A stretch of DNA of 64,000 bases from Anaerotignum propionicum DSM 1682 (GCF_001561955.1 NZ_CP014223.1:682001-746000); one strand, 5' to 3'; positions 16,849-26,269 are shown, counted from the first letter of the stretch. Translations and numbers: made by a program. The notes: generated by a model not told the origin, from the letters alone.

Positions 16849-17499
16849 TTAAATTATTTTACCTTTTTGTAATTTTTGACCACCGGTGCAGTATGTGAGT
16901 AAAAAGCACTCGTTGCATTTTGGCCTTCTTGCAATACAGATTTTCCTGCCATGGGCGATGAGCTGAGTATTAATGTCAATCCATTTATCTTCGGGGATAA
17001 TTTTCATTAAATCAAATTCTATTTTAACAGGATCCTGATTTTTTGTGAGGCCAAGTAAGTTGGAAAGTCTTTTTACATGGGTATCTACCACGATGCTTGG
17101 GATACCATACCAATTTCCCCGCACCACGTTGGCAGTTTTTCGGCCGACTCCTGCCAAGGATGTCAATGCCTCCAAATCGGACGGTACCTCACCATTGTGC
17201 TCGGCCAATAATTTTTGACAGCAGGCGATGATATTTTTTGCTTTGTTATGGTAAAAACCTGTTGAGTGAATATCTTTTTCCAGCTCCTTTAAATCCGCTT
17301 CGGCAAAATCCTTTACGGATTTATATTTTTGAAATAAATCCTTCGTGACAATATTTACCCGATCATCTGTGCATTGTGCTGATAAAATTGTGGCGACGAG
17401 CAGTTGCCAAGGTGTTTCATGATCCAAATAGCATCTTGTAGGACCATATTGTTCCCTTAATAGTAGTAAAATTTGATCTATCTTTTCTTTTTTTGTCAT
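16849..17499 (-). CDS. nth: Endonuclease III
   Basis: A bifunctional DNA glycosylase/AP lyase that removes oxidised pyrimidines. The 216-residue protein has the helix-hairpin-helix SLAGVGRKTANVV with catalytic K121, VVDTHVKRL with D139, and the 4Fe-4S loop C188-x6-C195-x2-C198-x5-C204. All key residues are present. GGGAGG precedes the ATG. Two small hairpins built on ATTTCCCGA-type repeats lie 27-63 bases upstream of the start. Confidence 0.96.
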   Translation of the reverse strand: MTKKEKIDQILLLLREQYGPTRCYLDHETPWQLLVATILSAQCTDDRVNIVTKDLFQKYKSVKDFAEADLKELEKDIHSTGFYHNKAKNIIACCQKLLAEHNGEVPSDLEALTSLAGVGRKTANVVRGNWYGIPSIVVDTHVKRLSNLLGLTKNQDPVKIEFDLMKIIPEDKWIDINTQLIAHGRKICIARRPKCNECFLLTYCTGGQKLQKGKII

Positions 17500-17525
17500 T
17501 TTTCTATACTCCCTCCCGAAAGAAG

Positions 17526-17562
17526 GGTATTTCCCGAAAATACCGAAGATTTCCCGAGAAAT
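17526..17562. promoter_or_regulatory. Two adjacent small dyads upstream of nth
   Basis: GGTATTT/AAATACC (17526-17544) and ATTTC/GAAAT (17549-17562) share the core TTCCCGA. They lie in the leader or promoter of nth and may be an operator pair. No regulator is identified. Confidence 0.3.
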
Positions 17563-17926
17563 ATTTCCCTTTTTCTTTTAAACTGTAAAACAAATAGTTT
17601 TGCCGTAGTTTTTTCATTGTTTTTATTTTATGGGTAGATAGTTGATATTTTTAAACAGAATTATTTGTTTGAGATTTTATTACTATATCATATAACAAGC
17701 TGCGTGGAAATGCAAAAGTACTGTGTATGCTTAGATTAAAATAACAGTATTATTTTTTTGGGAAAATAATATCCGTTGTAAAAATGGGATACTTTTTGCA
17801 TATTTTTTAGAAAAAAATTCTTCAAAAACATAGGAACAAATTCTTAAAAATTACGTCATATATTAAAAATGGCGTAATTTAGGGGTTTTAGCCATAGATT
17901 GGAAGGGTATTGGAGCCGCCCTTTCC
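17563..17926. other. AT-rich spacer without a gene
   Basis: Between divergent nth (-) and the 17999 gene (+). ACGTCATATATTAAAAATGGCGTAAT near 17855 is a loose inverted repeat. Nothing else is supported. Confidence 0.4.
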
Positions 17927-17955
17927 TTGCATCATATTATAAATTGTAGTATAAT
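17927..17955 (+). promoter_or_regulatory. Promoter of the 17999-20987 gene group
   Basis: TTGCAT (17927-17932), 17 bases, TATAAT (17950-17955), about 45 bases before the first start codon. Confidence 0.7.
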
Positions 17956-17998
17956 TTTAATAATAATAGACTAGCTTTGCTTATTGAAGGAGAAGAAT

Positions 17999-18415
17999 AT
18001 GGACGAAACCGTAATTGTGATAATGCTTAAAGATAATAATACGGGATTTTTGGAAAAAGAGTTAGGAAGCTATTCTCTTTCGGAAAATGCAGGAATGATT
18101 TACAATATTTATGGAGAAGACACGGAGGACGGCAGAAGGGTAGTTTTGCGTCTAACCTGTGACAAGGAAGTTGAAGATTGGGAATACGATGCGATTTTTG
18201 ATTATTATGAAACGGAAGCTTTGGCTGGGGTTACTACCCATGTAGCAGAAGAAGACGGACATTTTAATCCAATATGGGTTGTTCAATTTCCCTATTCTGA
18301 TGTACATGAAGAAATGGAGAACGCAATTACTAATATATTAGAGATTCATAAAAAGGAACTGCTTTCGGTTTACGATGCTATAGCGGACAAAAAGGATGAT
18401 TATAGTGAAGAATAA
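17999..18415 (+). CDS. Small acidic protein of unknown function (DUF6762-like)
   Basis: A 138-residue soluble, Glu/Asp-rich protein. MDETVIVIMLKDNNTGFLEKELGSYSLSE at the start and WEYDAIFDYYETEALAG in the middle recall an uncharacterised Clostridia family I know as DUF6762; the match is from memory. No catalytic motif is visible. ATG 17999 has AAGGAG 6 bases upstream. It is first of four co-directional genes and its end overlaps the start of the next. Confidence 0.65.
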   Translation: MDETVIVIMLKDNNTGFLEKELGSYSLSENAGMIYNIYGEDTEDGRRVVLRLTCDKEVEDWEYDAIFDYYETEALAGVTTHVAEEDGHFNPIWVVQFPYSDVHEEMENAITNILEIHKKELLSVYDAIADKKDDYSEE

Positions 18416-19640
18416 AAAGTGGAAAAATGCCTTTATTTTGATAGGTATTTTGCTTTTCTTATGTTGTGCTTGTGCATTGAGAAAAGTTGAGGTGGAAACC
18501 TCCTTGCCGGGAGCGGAGCAGAACAATGAGAAGGATCCTCTTGAGGTACCTCCTGCGAAGGAAAATACAGAAGAGCCTTCTATAGAGCCGGAAAAACCCC
18601 CCGCCAAAGAGGAAAATAACGTAAAAATTGAGCCGGAAAAGACACAGCCTGCTAGCACGAAACCATTTTGGGTGAGTGAAACAACCAGACTGACAAATAA
18701 CATCATTGCCATTGCTACAGCAGGACAGGCTGATTATAAGGCAAACGGTTCCCAAAAGGGCTGGATGAGCAAAAACGGCGAACTTTACAATTATTATGAA
18801 AGGAAATACATAACAACAGATACGTTGGTGGCGGATGGATATTTGGAGAGCGGTCTAACAGCCTCTGCATATAAAATTCTGCTAATCAATGGGAGTGATT
18901 TGGCAGCCTTGGAGGGGACTTCTGTTCCATCTAGCAGTATGGAGTTTCAAGTATTTGCTGCTGTGAAGCAATCAGGAAAATATATGATTGCCTCTTCTGA
19001 CGGAAAAGTTGGAACAATCAGTGAGGATAGTTTTCATAACCTTTTGGTGAAATATAATCAAAATAACGGAAAGGTCTTAAGACTCTCTTCTGCATCTGCG
19101 GAGTATGAGCGTATATTGAATTATATCAGCCTTTTTGAAGGCCGTTTTGATGAGTATTATGTACGAGAAATTCGTTTAGATGAAAGATATGCTGTAGTTG
19201 TTTTTTCAAACCGAAGAAATACTGCTGATATTAAGGAATATATTCTGGAGAATGAGAATAATTTCTGGGAGGTTGTCTTGCCAAATGCCCAGACTGAATA
19301 TTATCCGATAACGTCAATCAACCGTTTTCTGCCTAATTTTAATCTGGAGTTATTGCCAGCATATACACTTGCCTCTTGGAGAGGAAGTATTGTATCTACT
19401 CAAGGCGGTGTTGAAGCGGCACTCTTTAGTGCCAATGCAATTACAAGTTCCAGCGAAATTGCATATCAATGTGGCACCTCTGCTTGTGCTTATGCCATTT
19501 TAACGAATGGAAATCGTTATGTTTGCTACAGTGAAGGTGGTATTTGGAAGGCTGAATTTGTGACATCAGATATTGCGGCGAAAAACTTCCTTTTGAAAAA
19601 AACGGGAATCAATTATGGGTTCTTAATTTTGGATGATTAA
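18405..19640 (+). CDS. Predicted lipoprotein/secreted protein of unknown function
   Basis: A ~411-residue protein. The N-terminus is basic, then hydrophobic (FILIGILLFLCCAC), ending in a lipobox-like LCCAC, so membrane anchoring outside the cell is likely. A low-complexity Glu/Pro/Lys spacer (residues ~20-85) leads to a globular part with no family I recognise. GTG 18405 is preferred, with AAAGGA 8 bases upstream; ATG 18396 has almost no spacing. Both overlap the preceding gene. The overlap and shared promoter suggest co-regulation with the 17999 protein and the OGG-type glycosylase downstream. Confidence 0.7.
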   Translation: MKNKKWKNAFILIGILLFLCCACALRKVEVETSLPGAEQNNEKDPLEVPPAKENTEEPSIEPEKPPAKEENNVKIEPEKTQPASTKPFWVSETTRLTNNIIAIATAGQADYKANGSQKGWMSKNGELYNYYERKYITTDTLVADGYLESGLTASAYKILLINGSDLAALEGTSVPSSSMEFQVFAAVKQSGKYMIASSDGKVGTISEDSFHNLLVKYNQNNGKVLRLSSASAEYERILNYISLFEGRFDEYYVREIRLDERYAVVVFSNRRNTADIKEYILENENNFWEVVLPNAQTEYYPITSINRFLPNFNLELLPAYTLASWRGSIVSTQGGVEAALFSANAITSSSEIAYQCGTSACAYAILTNGNRYVCYSEGGIWKAEFVTSDIAAKNFLLKKTGINYGFLILDD

Positions 19641-19662
19641 TGGGAATAGGGTGTGAATGTAA

Positions 19663-20502
19663 ATGGAGAAAGTTTTTTGGGATTGTCCCGACTTTTCTCT
19701 GTCACAAACCTTAGAATGCGGACAATGCTTCCGTTATGAAAAAAAAGAGGATGATTGCTATACTGTCATCTCCGGCCAAAAGGTGATTACCCTTGGGCAG
19801 GTGGGTGACAGTATTGTTTTTTATGGTGACAATGATATTCCTTTTTGGAAAGGTTTTTTTGATGGAGAAAGAGATTATAATGAAATTAAACAGCGGCTAA
19901 AAGAGAATGACCCCATCATGGCGGAAGCAATTTCTTTTGCTCCGGGTATTCGAATATTAAAACAAGAGTTTTTTGAAATGCTGATGTCCTTTATCATATC
20001 TCAAAATAATCATATCCCTAGGATAAGAGGGTTAATTCAGAGACTCTCTCAAGAATACGGGATGCCTTTGGAGGGAGGCTTTTACAGCTTTCCTACTCCA
20101 CAACAGCTGTCAGATGTTACTGAAGAAGCCTATCGTAGCCTAGGCTGTGGATTTCGGGGAAGATATTTGGAGGATGCAGTGAAGAATGTGCTTTCAGGGA
20201 ATTTTGAAGTGGAGAAATTGGAAATGCTGCCTACGGAGGAGCTTCGACAGAGGTTAATGTCAATTTGCGGTGTCGGGCAAAAGGTAGCAGATTGTATCTT
20301 GTTATTTTCTTTTGGCAGATATGAGGTATTTCCAACAGATGTGTGGATTAATCGTGTTTATAGCCATGCTTACTTTGAAGGGAAAAAGCTACTGGCAAAG
20401 GAATTGCAAGTGTCTGCCGCAGAAAAATTCGGCAACAATGCGGGCTTCGCTCAGCAGTATTTGTTTTATTATGGTAGGGAACGGAAAATTGGAAAGGGGT
20501 AA
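19663..20502 (+). CDS. 8-oxoguanine DNA glycosylase (OGG1-type)
   Basis: Removes oxidised guanine and cuts the abasic site by lyase chemistry. The 279-residue chain has the N-terminal OGG domain (FSLSQTLECGQCFRYE), then SQNNHIPRI and the HhH-GPD element ICGVGQKVADCILLFSFGRYEVFPTDVW with catalytic K207 and D226. Fully conserved catalytic residues suggest activity. It lies 22 bases after the lipoprotein gene and just before ybaK. Alkylbase glycosylase activity (AlkA-like) is a less likely alternative. Confidence 0.9.
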   Translation: MEKVFWDCPDFSLSQTLECGQCFRYEKKEDDCYTVISGQKVITLGQVGDSIVFYGDNDIPFWKGFFDGERDYNEIKQRLKENDPIMAEAISFAPGIRILKQEFFEMLMSFIISQNNHIPRIRGLIQRLSQEYGMPLEGGFYSFPTPQQLSDVTEEAYRSLGCGFRGRYLEDAVKNVLSGNFEVEKLEMLPTEELRQRLMSICGVGQKVADCILLFSFGRYEVFPTDVWINRVYSHAYFEGKKLLAKELQVSAAEKFGNNAGFAQQYLFYYGRERKIGKG

Positions 20503-20507
20503 GAAAA

Positions 20508-20987
20508 ATGGTAAAAACCAACGTAATGCGGCTTTTAGAAACGGCAGGAATTTCTTACCGCACCGCAGAGTATGAATATGATGAAAATAATCTTTCAGGA
20601 TTGAATGCCGCAGAGAAGATAGGGATTCCCGCAGAACAGGTTTTTAAAACATTGGTAACCAGAGGGGATAAAACCGGAATATTAGTTTTTTGTGTCCCTG
20701 TAAATATGGAGCTGGATTTAAAAAAAGCTGCAGCGGTTTCAGGAAACAAAAAATTAGAGATGACCCATGTAAAGGAGCTTTTAGCTCTAACGGGTTATAT
20801 TCGTGGGGGATGCTCTCCTGTGGGGATGAAAAAAAAGTATCCCACTTATATAGATGAAACGGCAATATTGTTTGATGAAATTGCGGTAAGCGCAGGAGTT
20901 CGTGGGGAACAGGTTATCCTGAAGCCTGATGATCTCATTGCATTTGTGGAAGGGATTGAAGCAGATATCACCAAGGAACTGAGCTAG
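20508..20987 (+). CDS. ybaK: Cys-tRNA(Pro)/Cys-tRNA(Cys) deacylase, YbaK type
   Basis: Hydrolyses mischarged Cys-tRNA(Pro), a trans-editing step in translation. The 159-residue protein has the expected length and motifs: KTNVMRLLETAGISYRTAEYEYDE, the central VFKTLVTRGD with the conserved Lys, LDLKKAAAVSGNKKLEM, and GGCSPVGMKKKYPTYIDE. It starts 6 bases after the glycosylase with AGGGGTAAG upstream. The unit ends at the strong hairpin 21168-21208. Confidence 0.93.
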   Translation: MVKTNVMRLLETAGISYRTAEYEYDENNLSGLNAAEKIGIPAEQVFKTLVTRGDKTGILVFCVPVNMELDLKKAAAVSGNKKLEMTHVKELLALTGYIRGGCSPVGMKKKYPTYIDETAILFDEIAVSAGVRGEQVILKPDDLIAFVEGIEADITKELS

Positions 20988-21167
20988 GGCTAAGCTTTAT
21001 TCATATACAATTTGTTTGCTTTTTCTCCTATGGGTTCTATGCTTTAGATACGTAATGGCATGTTTCATTAATTGGTGCCCATAGTATATTATAAAGAATG
21101 GAAGAATGTTTTTTCAGTGAGAATATGATAAATGATGATTGCATGAAGAATTTAATGAGTTAAAAAG

Positions 21168-21208
21168 AAGTGCATCATCCCTTGTAAGGGATGATGCACT
21201 TTGTTTTT
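21168..21208. terminator. Bidirectional terminator, 16-bp perfect stem
   Basis: Arms 21168-21183 and 21186-21201 are perfectly complementary around a two-base loop, with T-rich tails on both strands. It serves ybaK (+) and the protease (-). Confidence 0.92.
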
Positions 21209-21212
21209 TCAA

Positions 21213-22472
21213 CTAATACATAGATATTTCCATAGGTATTGTTGTTTCGGTTTCAACGCCGTTTCTTACGGTTGAAACCTTAATGTAAACAGTGGAATTG
21301 TTGGCTGTAGAAATACCGAAGCATTGTGGAAATCCCCAATACCAAATGTCACCGCCCAACGCTTTATTTTGCAATTTCGTATATTTGGCGTTTTTAGAGT
21401 ATGCAATGTATACATAGTAATAATCAGCATCATAAACCGGTGACCAGGTTACATTGGCATAGCCGTCTTCAATCCAGTAGCGCAGATTTTTTGGTGCAGT
21501 TGGTGTATAGGTATAATTTTTCATTTGCCGAAGGGGAATAGACAGGGTTTTAGGTACCTTCGTGATTTCTCCCATTGGGATAGCAAAATATTGATTCTCG
21601 CTGTAAGAGGAAGTCATACCAATGACTTTTCCTTTGCTGTTAAACAATGCCCCGCCGCTGCTGCCGTGATCAATAAAGGCACTGCTGGAGATAATATCTT
21701 GGTTAAAGTCTTTTATCTGTCCTTCTGATAAAGTATTCCGATTTCCGTTAGGTGCCCCCACTGCTACTACGGCTTCCCCTTTGGTGAGTAGAGTTTCAAT
21801 AGGTGCAGGAATTAAGTTTTTCTTATCAATTTGAATGATTGCAATATCTTTTTGCTGGTCTAATCCCACAATGGTTGCGTTTCCTTGATAAATGGATTCA
21901 TCTGGAAATACCATTTGAAGCATGGATGCATTTTCTACCACATGATAGTTAGTCACAATCAAACCGTCAGAGGAGAGCACAATTCCACTGCCCTGAATTT
22001 TATTTGTTTGGATATAGACCACAGAATCGGTCAATTGGCCCTTCTTTACTTGGGTTGTGGTGATATAAATTGTATAGGTAGCTGGATCCCATTCAACGGT
22101 GGCACCGCTATGTTCAGCAACAAAACGTAAAGGAACCATAGTGGTGTTCTTTGATAGGGTGGCAGCCGCATCTAAAACAACAGACTTTTGATTTACGATT
22201 GCAACAGGGTCATCGATGGTAAGAAATAGGTGTGTCTCCTCTTTTTTTGCCTCAACACTATGGCTATCTGAATGCCATATTACGGTATAGCCCAGAGATT
22301 CCATAACGCTTCGCATAGGAACCAAAACTCGATCGTTTTGTACGACCGCCGGTGCAGAAAGGGGGAGCGGGTATCCATCAAGGTTTACTATAATATTTTT
22401 TGCCGAAGCCGGCACCACTGTGCATAAACAAATTATAAAAAAGAGAAAAAATCCTCTTAACTTTCGGTTCAT
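21213..22472 (-). CDS. Secreted trypsin-like serine protease with copper-amine-oxidase-type N-domain
   Basis: The 419-residue protein begins with a signal peptide (residues 1-24, ending ASA). Residues ~27-138 are two halves of a copper amine oxidase N-terminal-like repeat (VPMRSVMESLGYTVIW and VPLRFVAEHSGATVEWD), a common surface module in Clostridia. The S1 protease domain has H177 (TNYHVV), D209 (KDIAIIQID) and S272 (HGSSGGAL), an intact triad. A C-terminal FN3-like domain (~315-410) follows. There is no PDZ domain, unlike HtrA. Its substrate is unknown. GGAAG precedes the ATG. Confidence 0.88.
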   Translation of the reverse strand: MNRKLRGFFLFFIICLCTVVPASAKNIIVNLDGYPLPLSAPAVVQNDRVLVPMRSVMESLGYTVIWHSDSHSVEAKKEETHLFLTIDDPVAIVNQKSVVLDAAATLSKNTTMVPLRFVAEHSGATVEWDPATYTIYITTTQVKKGQLTDSVVYIQTNKIQGSGIVLSSDGLIVTNYHVVENASMLQMVFPDESIYQGNATIVGLDQQKDIAIIQIDKKNLIPAPIETLLTKGEAVVAVGAPNGNRNTLSEGQIKDFNQDIISSSAFIDHGSSGGALFNSKGKVIGMTSSYSENQYFAIPMGEITKVPKTLSIPLRQMKNYTYTPTAPKNLRYWIEDGYANVTWSPVYDADYYYVYIAYSKNAKYTKLQNKALGGDIWYWGFPQCFGISTANNSTVYIKVSTVRNGVETETTIPMEISMY

Positions 22473-22609
22473 TCTTTCACTTCCTTTTCAGACTGAGTAT
22501 AGCATAGTTTTCCATAAATAGCTACCCAAAATATATGGTACTCTTTGGAAATATTAAGGATTTTTGCATTATTTGGGAATCATTTGCATAGATATGAAAG
22601 GGAATAAGA

Positions 22610-22846
22610 ATGAAGACAAGTTTGAATCATTTGGAAAAAGGCGAGTGTGGGAGGGTGATTGCTTTAACCTGCCAAAAGGCAACAGCTCGAAGGCTTTTGG
22701 AATTAGGAGTAACGCCAAATACTCGTATATATTGTATCCGATGGGCGCCGATGCATGGGGCAATAGAGGTGAAAATTCGGGGGTATCTATTGGCTGTAGG
22801 ATACAACGACGCCGCATCAATTTTAATAGAGAAAGAAGGAGGATAA
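22610..22846 (+). CDS. feoA: Ferrous iron transport protein A
   Basis: A 78-residue SH3-like cytoplasmic partner of FeoB. LEKGECGRVIALTCQKATARRLLELGVTP and the IRGYLLAVGYNDAASILIE end match the family. GGGAA lies just before the ATG. It ends one base before feoB, so the two are translationally coupled. No clear Fur box was found upstream; TTTGCAT occurs twice in the promoter region. Confidence 0.9.
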   Translation: MKTSLNHLEKGECGRVIALTCQKATARRLLELGVTPNTRIYCIRWAPMHGAIEVKIRGYLLAVGYNDAASILIEKEGG

Positions 22847-22847
22847 A

Positions 22848-24767
22848 GTGAAGAAGCTGGGTCTGGTTGGAAACCCAAATTGCGGAAAAAGTGCATTGTT
22901 TAATACCTTAACAGGAAGTGATGCCCGAGTGGGGAATTGGCCCGGTGTAACGGTGGAACGCAAAGAGGGGATATGGAAAAAAGAGGATTTTCTTTGCATT
23001 GATTTGCCGGGAGTTTACGCTCTTTCGCCGTATACTCCGGAAGAGCGGGTTGCCGTTCAGTTTATTCTGGAGGAAAAGCCGGATATTATTTTACAAGTGG
23101 TTGACAGCACTGTGCTTGAGCGGAGCTTATTTTTAACCACACAGCTGTTGGAGTTGGATATCCCGCTGGTATTGGCATTTAATATGATGGATAAGGCTAG
23201 GGAACAAGGAATAGACATTGATATTTCAAAGCTTTCAAAACTGCTGGAAGTCCCTATTGTTGAAATTTCTGCAATTACCGGAGCGGGTCAGGAAGATATG
23301 GCAAAATGTCTAAATATGGCCATGGAAAAGGGGCGAAAAGGAGAAACTGTACTTCAAAGGGACAAGCTATGGCAAAGGATTGAACCCTTGTTGCAACCTT
23401 TTTTGAAACGCAAACAAGGTCTTTTTTTGGGAATGCGCTGGCTGGAGCAACAGGAGGAGCTTGATTGGGAAGGAGAAATCGCCGCTGGCCGCTATGCATT
23501 TTCTGTTTTTTACTGCCAACAAGTGATAACACAGAGACAGAAAAAAAGGGATTTTACTGAAAAATTGGACAAAATTTTTCTGCATCACTTCTTTGGGATT
23601 CCTATTTTTTTACTATGCATGGCTTTTATTTTCCATGTGACCTTTTCTCTTTCTTTTTTAGGGACAGGCCTTCCATCCCTTGGTGTTTTTTTAAAGGATG
23701 GTGCAACCTATGGTATAGAAGCGTTGAGAGATGTGGTAGCTCATTTTTTTCCGCAAATGCCCTATTGGGGGAGGGCATTTCTTATGGAAGGGATATTTGG
23801 CGGAGTGGGCAAGGCGGTATCATTTTTGCCTCAAATTTTATGTTTGTTTTTCTGGCTTACTTTTTTAGAGGATAGTGGATATATGGCGAGAGTTGCTTTT
23901 TTATTAAATAAGCCCATGGGGGAGTTGGGAGTATCCGGCAGAGCTTTTTTACCCCTTCTTACAGGCTTTGGATGCTCTGTACCTGCCATGCTCAGTGTGA
24001 GAACTTTAGAGCGTGAGGATAGCAGACGCATTACAAGATTGATTCTTCCCTTTTTCTCGTGTGGGGCGAAGCTTCCCCTTTACATCCTTTTGGTTGGGTT
24101 ATTGTTTCCCAAAAACGGAGGATTGGTTATTTTTTCTTTGTATGTGGGTGGAATTCTCATTGCTTTTCTTTGGGCTATTTTTTTAAAAAAAAAATATTGC
24201 AAGGAGGAGGCTCCTTTTATAATGGAAATGCCATCTTATCATTTGCCCAGATGGAATAATTTATCAAGAACACTTTACAGAAGAGGAAAAGAATATCTGA
24301 CAAAGGCGGCAACGGTGATTCTTGGGGCAAGCATCATCATTTGGTTGTCCGCCCACGTTACGCCGCATTTACATATGACACTAGACTCGTCTACAAGTAT
24401 TTTGGCTTTTCTTGGGAAAGGATTGAATCCCTTTTTTATACCCCTCGGTTTTGGGGGAGGGGAAGATGGCTGGAAGGCTTCGGCGGCAATATTATCCGGT
24501 GTGGCGGCTAAGGAGGCAGTGGTATCATCCTTAGGTGTTTTAGGTGGCGTGGAGGGGTTATTTACCCCAATATCGGCGATATCTTTTATGGTGTTTCATC
24601 TTTTGAGCATACCATGTGTAGCGGCGGTCTCTGCTTATTGGTATGAAGAGAAAGGTTGGAGAAAATTAGTATTTGCACTTTTACTTTGGTTATCAACTGC
24701 TTGGATTACTTCTTTTTTTGTATATCAAATTGGAAGCTTGGTATTTGCTTTTTTTAGTCGTTTATAG
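22848..24767 (+). CDS. feoB: Ferrous iron transporter B
   Basis: A membrane Fe(II) uptake protein with an N-terminal G-protein domain: P-loop GNPNCGKS (residues 8-15), switch region NWPGVTVERKEG, DLPG, and NMMD for guanine binding. About eight membrane segments follow, with the Gate motifs GCSVPAMLSVRTLE and, later, GVAAKEAVVSSLGVL. The 639-residue length is at the short end of the family and the cytoplasmic loops look trimmed, but no frame break is seen. It starts at GTG, one base after feoA. Confidence 0.95.
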   Translation: MKKLGLVGNPNCGKSALFNTLTGSDARVGNWPGVTVERKEGIWKKEDFLCIDLPGVYALSPYTPEERVAVQFILEEKPDIILQVVDSTVLERSLFLTTQLLELDIPLVLAFNMMDKAREQGIDIDISKLSKLLEVPIVEISAITGAGQEDMAKCLNMAMEKGRKGETVLQRDKLWQRIEPLLQPFLKRKQGLFLGMRWLEQQEELDWEGEIAAGRYAFSVFYCQQVITQRQKKRDFTEKLDKIFLHHFFGIPIFLLCMAFIFHVTFSLSFLGTGLPSLGVFLKDGATYGIEALRDVVAHFFPQMPYWGRAFLMEGIFGGVGKAVSFLPQILCLFFWLTFLEDSGYMARVAFLLNKPMGELGVSGRAFLPLLTGFGCSVPAMLSVRTLEREDSRRITRLILPFFSCGAKLPLYILLVGLLFPKNGGLVIFSLYVGGILIAFLWAIFLKKKYCKEEAPFIMEMPSYHLPRWNNLSRTLYRRGKEYLTKAATVILGASIIIWLSAHVTPHLHMTLDSSTSILAFLGKGLNPFFIPLGFGGGEDGWKASAAILSGVAAKEAVVSSLGVLGGVEGLFTPISAISFMVFHLLSIPCVAAVSAYWYEEKGWRKLVFALLLWLSTAWITSFFVYQIGSLVFAFFSRL

Positions 24768-24786
24768 TATCCTTTGGAGCAGGGAG

Positions 24787-25320
24787 ATGAAAAGGATGCT
24801 AGAAAGAATTACAAAGGATACATTTGACGAAATATACCCAATTTTTGAGGAGGCTTTTCCTGTTGAGGAGTTGCGAGAAAAGGAAAGACAAAAGGCTCTT
24901 TTGGATAGACCTCAGTACCAACTATACGGAATTAGAAATGAATGGGGAATCCTGCAAGGAGCAATGGCGATGTGGGATTTTAAGGATTTTATTTATATTG
25001 AGCATTTTGCTATAAAACCTGCTTATCGCAATGGGGGTTTTGGTGGAAAAAAGCTGAAGGAGATTATGGCATGGGCAGGCAGACCTGTTGTTTTGGAGGT
25101 GGAGGTTCCCAAAGATGAGATGACAAAAAGGCGGATAGGGTTTTATGAAAGACACGGGTTTTTCTTCAACGATTATCCCTATTTACAGCCACCTATGAGA
25201 ATGGGACAAAAAATGTTACCATTACGATTTATGACCATGCCGGAAAAAATATCAAAGGATGTTTATGAAAGATACAAAAGAATGATCCACAGAATTGTTT
25301 ATAACTTCGAGGAGGAATAA
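24787..25320 (+). CDS. GNAT-family N-acetyltransferase
   Basis: A 178-residue acetyltransferase-like protein: IYIEHFAIKPAYRNGGFGGKKLKEIM supplies strand 4 and the acetyl-CoA loop (RNGGFGG), and RRIGFYERHGFFF is the usual strand 5-6 region. The substrate is unknown. ATG 24787 follows GGAG by about 7 bases; ATG 24796 is an alternative. It lies 19 bases after feoB and two bases before glk, so probably within the same transcript. Confidence 0.85.
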   Translation: MKRMLERITKDTFDEIYPIFEEAFPVEELREKERQKALLDRPQYQLYGIRNEWGILQGAMAMWDFKDFIYIEHFAIKPAYRNGGFGGKKLKEIMAWAGRPVVLEVEVPKDEMTKRRIGFYERHGFFFNDYPYLQPPMRMGQKMLPLRFMTMPEKISKDVYERYKRMIHRIVYNFEEE

Positions 25321-25321
25321 C

Positions 25322-26269
25322 ATGGAGTATTGCTTTGGGGTGGATATTGGTGGAACCACAGTGAAAATCGGTTTATTTTCACGCAAGAAAGGTCTGTTGG
25401 AGAAATGGGAAATTCCCACCAGAAAAGGCACAGAGCCAACGCCATTGTTAAAAGACATTAAATATGAAATTGAAGAATGCTTAAATAGAAATGATCTAAA
25501 GAAAGAGCATCTAGCTGGAATTGGTATGGCGGCACCGGGCCCGGTGACGGAGGATGGATGCTTGCGAGGTACGGTTAACATCGGTTGGGGAGATGTATTT
25601 CTTGGCAATGAGGCGGAGGACTTGATTAGCGTTTCTCCTATTTTCATTGGAAATGATGCAAGGGTTGCCGCTTTGGGAGAATATACCTTTGGCGCCGGCA
25701 AAGAGGTAAACAGTCTCCTTATGGTAACATTGGGAACCGGGGTTGGCGGTGGAGTTATTCTAAATGGAAAAATTCTTGCGGGTGTTTCGGGAACGGCAGG
25801 AGAAATTGGTCATATGACCATGAATCCTTATGAGGAAGAGCAATGCAACTGTGGGAAAAAAGGGTGTTTGGAGCAGTATGCCTCTGCACAAGGCATGGTT
25901 CGGGTTGCACGCAAGGTTCTTGTGAATACAGATAAACCATCTGTTCTCAGAGAGATGGATGTTCTTACTGCTAAGAAATTGTGGGATGCTGGAAAAATTG
26001 GTGATGCGTTGGCACTGGAGCTGACGGAATATATAAGCAGAATGCTAGGGATGGCCATTGCCAATGCATGCTATATTGTCGACCCTGAAATGGTTGTTCT
26101 TGGCGGCGGTGTATCACAAGCAGGAGAATTTTTGTTGGATATGGTTCAGAGGGCCTACGCAGAAAACGTGTTTCCCCATTGCAGAGATAAAAAGTTTGCC
26201 TTGGCAAAACTCCGTAACGATGCGGGGATTTTTGGGGCTGCGGCATTGGTCTTTCAGTCTGTAAATTAG
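25322..26269 (+). CDS. glk: ROK-family glucokinase
   Basis: Phosphorylates glucose (or a related hexose) with ATP at the entry of glycolysis. The 315-residue chain has the phosphate motif VDIGGTTVKIGLF at the N-terminus, GTGVGGGVILNGKIL, the ROK sugar-binding segment GEIGHM with the zinc site CNCGKKGCLEQYAS, and PEMVVLGGGVS. The zinc cysteines are intact. GAGGAGG lies 7 bases before ATG 25322, which is favoured over 25295. ROK kinases for fructose or N-acetylmannosamine look similar. Confidence 0.9.
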   Translation: MEYCFGVDIGGTTVKIGLFSRKKGLLEKWEIPTRKGTEPTPLLKDIKYEIEECLNRNDLKKEHLAGIGMAAPGPVTEDGCLRGTVNIGWGDVFLGNEAEDLISVSPIFIGNDARVAALGEYTFGAGKEVNSLLMVTLGTGVGGGVILNGKILAGVSGTAGEIGHMTMNPYEEEQCNCGKKGCLEQYASAQGMVRVARKVLVNTDKPSVLREMDVLTAKKLWDAGKIGDALALELTEYISRMLGMAIANACYIVDPEMVVLGGGVSQAGEFLLDMVQRAYAENVFPHCRDKKFALAKLRNDAGIFGAAALVFQSVN

